A stretch of DNA of 14,124 nt from JAWXCH01 sp034440595 (GTDB lineage Bacteria > Planctomycetota > Planctomycetia > Pirellulales > JALHPA01): contig JAWXCH010000446.1 of the NCBI GenBank assembly GCA_034440595.1, positions 1 through 14,124 on the forward strand, given 5' to 3'. The notes under the pieces are model-generated. The model was not told where the DNA came from. It saw only the letters and a program-made list of their open reading frames with translations, and searched no databases. The position numbers were made by a program, and so were the translations under genes. Positions 1 through 5,350 of the stretch are shown in pieces. Positions within the stretch are counted from its first letter, which is position 1; every line of letters begins with the position of its first letter.

Positions 1-9
1 ATACATCAC

Positions 10-46
10 CGAGAACCGCAATGGGAAGAAATTTCGAGAACCGCAA
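10..46. repeat. 12-bp direct repeat across the yebC-like start codon
   Basis: The 12-mer cgagaaccgcaa occurs exactly at 10-21 and again at 35-46, 25 bases apart. The first copy supplies the weak GAGA ribosome-binding sequence and the A of the start codon. The second encodes Glu-Asn-Arg-Lys of the conserved N-terminus. The repetition is visible directly; a regulatory role is only a possibility. Confidence 0.5.
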
Positions 47-743
47 AAACGCGATCTTTAAGACCGCCGCTCATAAGTCGAAGCTGTATTCTAAATATGG
101 CAAGCAGATTTACGTCGCTGCCAAGAATGGCGTTGCGGACCCCAATGTCAACCCGGCGTTGCGCAGCATGGTGGAGAAAGCCAAACGCGATCAGGTGCCC
201 GCACATGTGATTGAGAAGGCGATTCAGAAAGCGAATGGTGCGGGGGGCGAAGATTTCCTCTCGGCACGGTACGAAGGTTTTGGGCCGGGGGGTTCGCTGG
301 TGATTATCGATTGCCTCACCGACAATAATCAGCGAACGATTTCGGAGGTGCGCAGTTGTTTTACCAAGACCGGCTCCAAATTGGCCGCAACCGGTTCGGC
401 TGCGCTGTCGTTTGATCGCCTGGCCGTGTTGTCCTTTAAGGGGGATAATGAAGAGCAGGTGCTGGAAGCGATGCTGAATGCCAATGTGGATGTGGAAGAG
501 GTCGAATGCAAGAACGGCCACGTGACGATTTTTGCACCGCCAACGGAGTTCTTTAAAGCCAAGACGGCGCTGCTGGAGGCGTTTCCTGCCACAGAACTGG
601 AAGTGCAGGAAATCACCTTTTTGGCGCAGTCGAGCATCACGCTGAGCGAAGAAGATCTGCCTAACTTTGAAAAGTTCATCAACATGCTCAACGACTGCGA
701 CGATGTGCAGGATATTTATCACAACGTCGATTTGCCGGGGTAG
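21..743 (+). CDS. YebC/PmpR family protein, YeeN-like subgroup (TACO1 homologue)
   Basis: A 240-residue protein, the usual length for the YebC/TACO1 family. The N-terminus (MGRNFENRKNAIFK, then SKLYSKYGKQIYVAAKNG near residues 19-37) matches the YeeN-type subgroup rather than the MAGHSKW type. The conserved YEGFGPGGS (about 84-92), TDNNQRT (about 99-105) and the C-terminal DDVQDIYHNV follow in family order. Family members were described as DNA-binding regulators (PmpR). More recent work on YebC and mitochondrial TACO1 points to a ribosome-associated role in translating proline-rich stretches. Which role applies here cannot be read from the sequence. The ATG at 21 is preceded by a GAGA at 11-14 that could serve as a weak ribosome-binding site. 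The upstream neighbour is outside the window, so operon membership is unknown. A 12-bp direct repeat overlaps the start codon (see separate entry). Confidence 0.93.
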   Translation: MGRNFENRKNAIFKTAAHKSKLYSKYGKQIYVAAKNGVADPNVNPALRSMVEKAKRDQVPAHVIEKAIQKANGAGGEDFLSARYEGFGPGGSLVIIDCLTDNNQRTISEVRSCFTKTGSKLAATGSAALSFDRLAVLSFKGDNEEQVLEAMLNANVDVEEVECKNGHVTIFAPPTEFFKAKTALLEAFPATELEVQEITFLAQSSITLSEEDLPNFEKFINMLNDCDDVQDIYHNVDLPG

Positions 744-1062
744 TGTGTTTGCTTGCCGCTGGCTACGAATTAAGTGTGCCACTGGCTCCGCCAGTGCGAA
801 TGCCGCGTTACCCTTGAATTGCAGCGTGCGAATAACAGTATCGTGCAGCCGACTTGCGTTAACGCTTGTGTAACCGCTTCGCGGTAACCGGTGCGATTGG
901 GACCTTAACCCCAGGTGCGCTGCGCGACCTGGGGCTGTGGTATGAAACGCCTTCGGCGTATGGTGTTGAAAATTCGCTGGCTAACAAGAACGAGTAGTAA
1001 CTCACTGGCAGAGCCAGTGGCACACAGTCCTTCCCACTGCGTTTCCAAAATAAGATCAGTCC
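744..1062. other. Intergenic region filled by a palindromic element
   Basis: This 319-base gap between the YebC-like gene and the first DJ-1-type gene has no credible coding sequence. Reading frames that cross it give arginine- and serine-rich products with no recognisable domain and run into the neighbouring genes. Most of the gap (774-1025) is an element with inverted-repeat ends and several internal hairpins, described separately. The remaining 37 bases before the ATG at 1063 show no Shine-Dalgarno sequence and no promoter I would defend. Confidence 0.6.
774..1025. repeat. 252-bp non-coding element with 22-bp terminal inverted repeats
   Basis: Bases 774-795 and the reverse complement of 1004-1025 agree at 21 of 22 positions. 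Each end is itself a stem-loop: CACTGGC-TCC-GCCAGTG at 780-796 and a sister at 1004-1020 whose loop is AGA. Inside lie ACCGC-TTC-GCGGT (873-885), the strong CCCCAGGT/ACCTGGGG stem (909-934) and ACGCC-TTC-GGCGT (947-959). No target-site duplication is visible at the borders and there is no transposase. The pattern fits a MITE-like or REP-type intergenic repeat. I recall similar palindromes being common in Pirellula-type genomes, but could not check this. The alternative is a cluster of independent small palindromes. Confidence 0.6.
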
Positions 1063-1815
1063 ATGACCGAGACCACGCAACCGTCGCCGCTTTTGATGCC
1101 GCCCGAGCGGCATATCCGTATTGCGGCGATTGTTTATCCGCAACTCGATCAGATGGACCTGACCGGGCCGTTTGCGGTGCTCTCGCGGCTGCCGAACTCG
1201 TCGTTTCAACTGCTGTGGAAAGAGAAAGCCGTAGTCCGCGATATGCACGGGCTGGCGCTTTTACCGGATGCAACTTTCGCCGAAGCGACGGGTGCCGATG
1301 CCCCGTCGATTGATTTGCTGGTGATCCCCGGTGGAGCGGGGCAAGAGTTGTTGATGGAAGATGGCGAGGTGCTGTCGTTTATCGCTCAGCAGGCAGCACG
1401 TGCAAAGTGCGTCTTCTCGATCTGCACCGGAGCACTGTTGTGTGGGGCGGCCGGATTGCTCAAGGGACGCAAGGCGACTTGTTACTGGCCCGCGTTTGGG
1501 CTGTTGAAGTATTTTGGTGCCGTGCCGACAGATCAGCGTGTGGTGGTCGATGGCAATTTGGTGACCGCGGCTGGTCTTACAGCGGGTATTGACGGTGCAT
1601 TGCAAGTGGCCGCCATGCTACGTGGTGAGAATGTGGCCAAGGGTATTCAGCTCGCTTTGCAATACGCCCCGGAGCCGCCGTTCGATTGTGGCTCGCCGGA
1701 GACAGCACCGGCAGAATTGGTCGCAGAACTGCGCCACGCCACAGCGGATTTGATTCTGCATCGATTGGCAACGGCCAAACGTGTGGGAGAGAAGCTGGGG
1801 GTAGTGGTGGATTGA
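1063..1815 (+). CDS. DJ-1/PfpI superfamily protein, isonitrile hydratase (InhA)-like
   Basis: A 250-residue single-domain protein of the DJ-1/PfpI (class I glutamine amidotransferase-like) superfamily. The whole length resembles Pseudomonas putida isonitrile hydratase InhA: LDQMDLTGPF (29-38), LLWKE (50-54), LVIPGG (86-91), the nucleophile elbow FSICTGALLCGAAGLLKGR (118-136), VVDGNLVTAAGLTAGID (161-177) and the C-terminal YAPEPPFDCGSP. The reported InhA active-site residues Asp17, Cys101 and Thr102 correspond to Asp32, Cys121 and Thr122. The InhA segment TTHW is changed to TCYW here. InhA converts isocyanides to N-substituted formamides. Whether this protein does so is inferred from similarity only, and many relatives are annotated simply as DJ-1/PfpI proteins. 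No AraC-type helix-turn-helix is fused. The ATG at 1063 lacks a Shine-Dalgarno site. The nearest gene downstream is convergent. Confidence 0.88.
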   Translation: MTETTQPSPLLMPPERHIRIAAIVYPQLDQMDLTGPFAVLSRLPNSSFQLLWKEKAVVRDMHGLALLPDATFAEATGADAPSIDLLVIPGGAGQELLMEDGEVLSFIAQQAARAKCVFSICTGALLCGAAGLLKGRKATCYWPAFGLLKYFGAVPTDQRVVVDGNLVTAAGLTAGIDGALQVAAMLRGENVAKGIQLALQYAPEPPFDCGSPETAPAELVAELRHATADLILHRLATAKRVGEKLGVVVD

Positions 1816-1944
1816 TTGTGGTACTCTTTCAATGATAAATGATTGCTGATTGATAACAAATGAAAGATTGCAGTGGCGGATGGCTTATAAAGCGCGTTTT
1901 GGTGGTGCGCCTCGCTGGCGCTTCGGGTTGCTACGCTCTGTCGC

Positions 1945-2039
1945 CTTTCGCTCCGCGAAAGTGCGCTATCGCATCGCGCCGAGTTATTATCGAGCGCAAG
2001 GCGTTGCTTAGGTGCAATTGCTCTTTCACGGAGTGAAAG
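1945..2039. repeat. Pair of inverted triloop palindromes bounding a 95-bp segment
   Basis: The left palindrome is CTTTCGC-TCC-GCGAAAG (1945-1961) and the right is CTTTCAC-GGA-GTGAAAG (2023-2039). Read on the opposite strand, the right one becomes CTTTCAC-TCC-GTGAAAG, so the two are inverted copies. They differ at two positions, which pair with each other: G-C on the left, A-T on the right. The layout, inverted hairpin ends with a TCC loop, is the same as in the element at 774-1025, although the stem sequences differ. This suggests a related class of intergenic repeat. Confidence 0.55.
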
Positions 2040-2082
2040 GCAACTGATCGGCACCCTCACCCGCGGCTGATACCGCGACCTA

Positions 2083-2098
2083 CTCCCGCAAGCGGGAG
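2083..2098. repeat. CTCCCGC/GCGGGAG palindrome
   Basis: CTCCCGCAAGCGGGAG forms a 6-bp stem with a CAAG loop, or 7 bp with a two-base loop. It lies 30 bases beyond the stop codon of the LOG-family gene, so it could stabilise that transcript's 3' end. No U-tract follows on either strand, so I call it a repeat and not a terminator. Confidence 0.45.
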
Positions 2099-2127
2099 AG
2101 GTGAAGGACCAGTTGGCACTGTCTCCC

Positions 2128-3222
2128 CTACTCCTCCACAGGCACAAACGGTTCGGGGATTTTTTCTGTCGGCACGGTGACTTCGCGGTTGATAAAGTCG
2201 ACCAGTTGCCGGAGGCGGCCCAGACTGCGGCGGTTGAAGCGAAACGCCAGCCGCGGCAAGGCAATCACCGCCGGCTCGTCGCGCTCTTCTGGCAGTGGCC
2301 CGGTGGTGATGAATTTTCCCTCGACCAAGATGTCGCTGAACTCTGCATTGATGCGCTCGACTAGTTCGGGAGTCGGCACCTGCGTCAGGCGAAACACCAG
2401 TCGGTTGCGCACGTACCGCATGCTGTGGTAGATGCGATAGAACTGGACAATCTCTTGCACCGCTTCGTCCAGATTGTTGGTGATTTTGTATAGCGATAGA
2501 TCCTCGGGGGAGATCATCTTGCGTGCCAGCAGGCGGTCAAGCACAAATTGCTGCCACGGCTCCCAAAAATCTCCCTCGGGCGAATCTAAAAACACCACTG
2601 GCACCAGGTCGCGCTTGCCAGTTTGCAGCAGCGTGAGGACTTCGGTCCCTTCGTCCAACGTGCCAAAGCCGCCGGGGAGGAGGCAGACGGCATCGCACTC
2701 TTTCACGAACATCAGCTTGCGCGTGAAGAAGTACTTCATGTGGACGAGTTTGGAGTCGCCCGAGATGATGTGGTTGGAGCCTTGTTCAAAGGGGAGCATG
2801 ATATTGATGCCCATCGAGTTTTCTCGCCCGGCACCGACGTGGCCGGCCTCCATGATGCCGCTGGAGGCACCGGTGACGGCCAGCCAGCCGAGGTGTGCCA
2901 TCGCACGGCCAAAGGCGACACCTTGTTCATAGGCGGGGTGCCCGGCGGGGATGCGTGCCGATCCAAAAATGGTGACTTTTCGCCGCGAACGGTACGGCTT
3001 GAAGACTTTGAATGCGTAGCGAAGTTCGCGGAGCGTGCGGCTGAGGATTTTGAGGTCGCCGCGCGATGTTTGATCGGCACGCAGTTTGTCGGCCGATTCT
3101 TTGATTTGATCGATCAGATCGTCAATCGCCGGGCGGCGGATGAGATCGCCCGGCGGGGGTGCCCCGTCGGCATCTGGATCTGGCTCCGGGTCGATCAAGT
3201 GTGCGGAATTGACATCGCTCAT
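2128..3222 (-). CDS. LOG family protein (nucleotide monophosphate phosphoribohydrolase fold)
   Basis: A 364-residue protein when started at the ATG at 3222. The reading frame continues upstream to 3480, but that extension overlaps the end of the GTPase gene and carries no conserved sequence. The Rossmann-fold core begins with RKVTIFGSAR (81-90) and includes TGASSGIMEA (117-126), FFTRKLMF (165-172) and the diagnostic LOG motif PGGFGTLDE (183-191). Family enzymes cleave nucleoside 5'-monophosphates to base plus ribose 5-phosphate; some release cytokinins, others salvage purines (PpnN). The short LOG enzymes are about 190 residues. This one has about 80 extra residues before the core and about 100 after it, so it belongs to the longer group. 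The exact substrate is unknown. A TATAAT box at 3325-3330 suggests independent transcription. Confidence 0.88.
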   Translation of the reverse strand: MSDVNSAHLIDPEPDPDADGAPPPGDLIRRPAIDDLIDQIKESADKLRADQTSRGDLKILSRTLRELRYAFKVFKPYRSRRKVTIFGSARIPAGHPAYEQGVAFGRAMAHLGWLAVTGASSGIMEAGHVGAGRENSMGINIMLPFEQGSNHIISGDSKLVHMKYFFTRKLMFVKECDAVCLLPGGFGTLDEGTEVLTLLQTGKRDLVPVVFLDSPEGDFWEPWQQFVLDRLLARKMISPEDLSLYKITNNLDEAVQEIVQFYRIYHSMRYVRNRLVFRLTQVPTPELVERINAEFSDILVEGKFITTGPLPEERDEPAVIALPRLAFRFNRRSLGRLRQLVDFINREVTVPTEKIPEPFVPVEE

Positions 3223-3324
3223 GCAAACAGGACTGCTGTGAGGGGCAGTCTTTAATGACTCAGACAATGGGTGCCGCGTTACAATCTGAAACGGTCGTCG
3301 GCAGTTGCCGGCACTCCCCGCACA

Positions 3325-3330
3325 ATTATA
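3325..3330 (-). promoter_or_regulatory. Candidate -10 box (TATAAT) for the LOG-family gene
   Basis: On the minus strand a perfect TATAAT lies about 100 bases upstream of the LOG start codon, in the gap after the GTPase A stop. The matching -35 region is poor (TTCTGC at 17-base spacing), and no TG extension precedes the box. A separate LOG promoter is plausible but unproven. Confidence 0.35.
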
Positions 3331-3356
3331 GCTTGGAAGAGCGGTGGGCAGAATGG

Positions 3357-5225
3357 CTACACCCCTCGCAACCTCCCCAGTTGCCACGTTCCATTCTCCC
3401 CTAGTACTTCGCTGCTCAGCTTTTTTGCTTGGTGTTCCAGGCGCTCGATACCATCCACCTCGCGTGAGATGCTGTCGCAACGACTGGCCAGATCGGCAAA
3501 GATCGGGCCGAGTGTTTGTTCAGTGCCGAGGGCGTCGACCATCTTGGAAATATCTCGCCGCAGGCCGCGTTGCAGGCGTGCGGAGAGTAGCCCACGCAAG
3601 AGCAGCCCCCAGACGACGATCCACAGAATTGCCTGAATCAGAAACTCGATCCCGTAGATTGGCTTGTTTTGCCAGTTGTGCTCATAGAAGAAATTGTAAG
3701 CCAGCCGACCGAGCAATAGCGCCGGGAGAATAGCGAACAGCAGTTCCAGTAGAAAATGGAAGAACGCCCCGCTACGACTCCGGGCACGCAAGTCAACCGC
3801 TTTTTCAATGCCACGTTCGACGCGCTCATGCAGTTGCCGCGCCAGCGTATCGAGTGCCGCGGGCACTGCCGCTGGACGTGCGAGCAATTCGCGGGTGTCC
3901 AGACCCGCACGTTGTGCCTGACCGGCCAGAACGCTTTGGGCCTGAATGAGATCCGCTTCGCTGAAGCCGAGATCGGCCGCCAGCCAGGCAGAACCGGCGA
4001 GGCTTTCGCGGACCTGATCGAACGCCGCTTTGCCGGCGGCCATGCCACCGGCGACCATCATGCCGGGCAGTGTCCGCGAGCGCCACATGGCCAGCATCGG
4101 CCAGAGGGAACCGGCCGAAAGTGTCAACCGCACGAACGCGGCAAATGGCCCCCAGCCCCAGCGCTGTGTCGCCTGGCGGAGGAGTCGCTGTCGCCACATC
4201 TGACGGTTATCGCGGAGTTGATCCTCTAACCGCCCGCGTACTTGATTGAACAACTGTGCGCGCTGAGTGGCGATGGCGGCGGAGAGTTCCTCAATCTGTG
4301 GGTACTTGGACTCGCACTCGGAGTGGACATTTTGCAGGTACCACTGAATCAGATCGAGCGCGCTGGCGCGGCGGATCCGCTGCCGCCCACGCTGCGCGGT
4401 TTCGGTTCGCAGCAAATCCACCAATTCGGCAAACTCGCCGGTTGGCGGGGTGTTCCGCTCGGCTGCTTGCAGTGTCGCTTCGCTATCGACACGGAAGACG
4501 ATCGGCACCTCGAACCCTTGCGCTTCCAGATGCTGCTGCCAATCGGCGCGAATGTCGGCATCGGTCGTGGCGTGCGTCTGCACGAAGACCGCCTGCCGGC
4601 CGGGGGCATGTGCCAGTAGCTCTGCACTGACTGCTTCGGTCTTGTACTTTTGTGCTGTGCCCACATGGATCAATACATCGCACAGGGGCAACACGCGGCG
4701 GAGTAGATCGCGATTGTGCTGGCCGGTTGCTGCGCTGTCGTCCTGCCCGGTAGCTGCCTGGTTGTGTGGGCGCACTGTGTCACTCGCCTGAGTGTCTGGA
4801 TCGGGGCAATCAACCAGAATCATGTTCTCCAGCAGCGGAATTGCAAGTGCGTGCAACTCCGTTTGCGACGAGTCAAGCTGCAAGAACGACGGATCCACGC
4901 TCGGGTGATGCAGCACCACCGGGTGGACTGTGGTTGGACGGCGAACTTCCCCCGCCTCGCAGATCCGCTGCCCGACGAGTGCGTTGAGCAGCGTACTCTT
5001 GCCGACGCCAGTTCCGCCGACAACTCCAACGACGAGAACGCGATCAAGATTGACCTGCAAGTCACCAAGGCGTGGCTCGACACGCTTCCACAGCGCACGG
5101 GCACGATCAAACGGCTCCCAAGGTGGTAGCTCGTCGACCCAGCGGCGCAGCTCGACAATCAGTCGATCAAAGTCAGCCAGTTGTTGCTGCTGTTGCCAGT
5201 CGTCGATGGTGAAGCGTGGTGGCAT
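3357..5225 (-). CDS. Dynamin-like membrane-associated GTPase A
   Basis: A 622-residue protein. The N-terminal GTPase domain has G1 GGTGVGKST (70-78), a Thr pair RPTTVHP (96-102) as candidate G2, and G3 as DCPDPDT (139-145), where Asp replaces the usual Gly of DxxG. The expected NKxD (G4) position reads VQTHATTDAD, which is not canonical. About 25 residues after G3, including the internally repeated AATGQ (157-161 and 165-169), form an insertion absent from GTPase B. A long helical region follows, then a hydrophobic stretch near 360-400, and two strong membrane segments near 488-508 and 525-547. A basic and helical tail (about 550-620) ends the protein. This plan fits bacterial dynamin-like GTPases. 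The gene starts 125 bases after GTPase B ends and probably shares its transcript. No Shine-Dalgarno site precedes the ATG at 5225. Function is inferred; I do not recognise a named gene. Confidence 0.82.
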   Translation of the reverse strand: MPPRFTIDDWQQQQQLADFDRLIVELRRWVDELPPWEPFDRARALWKRVEPRLGDLQVNLDRVLVVGVVGGTGVGKSTLLNALVGQRICEAGEVRRPTTVHPVVLHHPSVDPSFLQLDSSQTELHALAIPLLENMILVDCPDPDTQASDTVRPHNQAATGQDDSAATGQHNRDLLRRVLPLCDVLIHVGTAQKYKTEAVSAELLAHAPGRQAVFVQTHATTDADIRADWQQHLEAQGFEVPIVFRVDSEATLQAAERNTPPTGEFAELVDLLRTETAQRGRQRIRRASALDLIQWYLQNVHSECESKYPQIEELSAAIATQRAQLFNQVRGRLEDQLRDNRQMWRQRLLRQATQRWGWGPFAAFVRLTLSAGSLWPMLAMWRSRTLPGMMVAGGMAAGKAAFDQVRESLAGSAWLAADLGFSEADLIQAQSVLAGQAQRAGLDTRELLARPAAVPAALDTLARQLHERVERGIEKAVDLRARSRSGAFFHFLLELLFAILPALLLGRLAYNFFYEHNWQNKPIYGIEFLIQAILWIVVWGLLLRGLLSARLQRGLRRDISKMVDALGTEQTLGPIFADLASRCDSISREVDGIERLEHQAKKLSSEVLGENGTWQLGRLRGV

Positions 5226-5280
5226 GAGAAGTATTCAGTGTGGTTTTCTGATAAGCATTCCGAACAGTAGTTCAGTTTTT

Positions 5281-5343
5281 AACAAGGATGGACAGGATGA
5301 ACAGGATGGCTCTTGTATCCTGTTCATCCTGTCTATCCTTGTT
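5281..5343. repeat. 27-bp near-perfect inverted repeat (GGATGAACAGGAT type)
   Basis: The left arm 5281-5307 and right arm 5317-5343 are complementary at 26 of 27 positions around a 9-base loop. The exception is G5290 opposite T5334, a G-U wobble in plus-strand RNA but a C-A mismatch in minus-strand RNA. The arm carries a 9-base tandem unit (AGGATGGAC, AGGATGAAC, AGGATGG). It lies 7 bases past the GTPase B stop and about 55 bases before the GTPase A start. I recall this AGGATGAACAGGAT palindrome as an intergenic repeat seen in many bacterial genomes, but could not search for it. No U-tract follows on the minus strand, so it is not a standard terminator. Confidence 0.75.
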
Positions 5344-5350
5344 CTTTCTC

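Larger units (their letters stand above)
1816..2127. other. Convergent intergenic region with palindromes
   Basis: This 312-base gap lies between two convergent genes, the InhA-like gene and the LOG-family gene. I see no coding sequence. The first 80 bases are AT-richer and featureless. From about 1945 to 2098 there are three strong palindromes, described separately. None is followed by a run of T residues in either direction, so a classical terminator is not evident even though the position calls for one. Confidence 0.55.

Noticed and set aside
774..1025. Possible CRISPR array or structured riboswitch
   Set aside because: There are no evenly spaced direct repeats, and I recognise no riboswitch core; inverted ends and small palindromes explain the structure.
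859..1313. Open frames on both strands across the 774-1025 element and the start of the InhA-like gene
   Set aside because: Products are Arg/Ser/Ala-rich with no domain, and they overlap the well-supported InhA-like gene.
2101..3255. Plus-strand frames opposite the LOG gene
   Set aside because: They are antisense shadows in GC-rich DNA; the minus-strand frame holds the LOG motifs.
3223..3480. 86-codon N-terminal extension of the LOG-family gene
   Set aside because: It overlaps the end of GTPase A, contains no conserved sequence, and would cover the TATAAT box. The ATG at 3222 gives a normal N-terminus.
5276..5350. The 5281-5343 hairpin as a classical rho-independent terminator of GTPase B
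   Set aside because: On the minus strand it is followed by AAAAACT and not a U-tract, and GTPase A follows closely in the same orientation.
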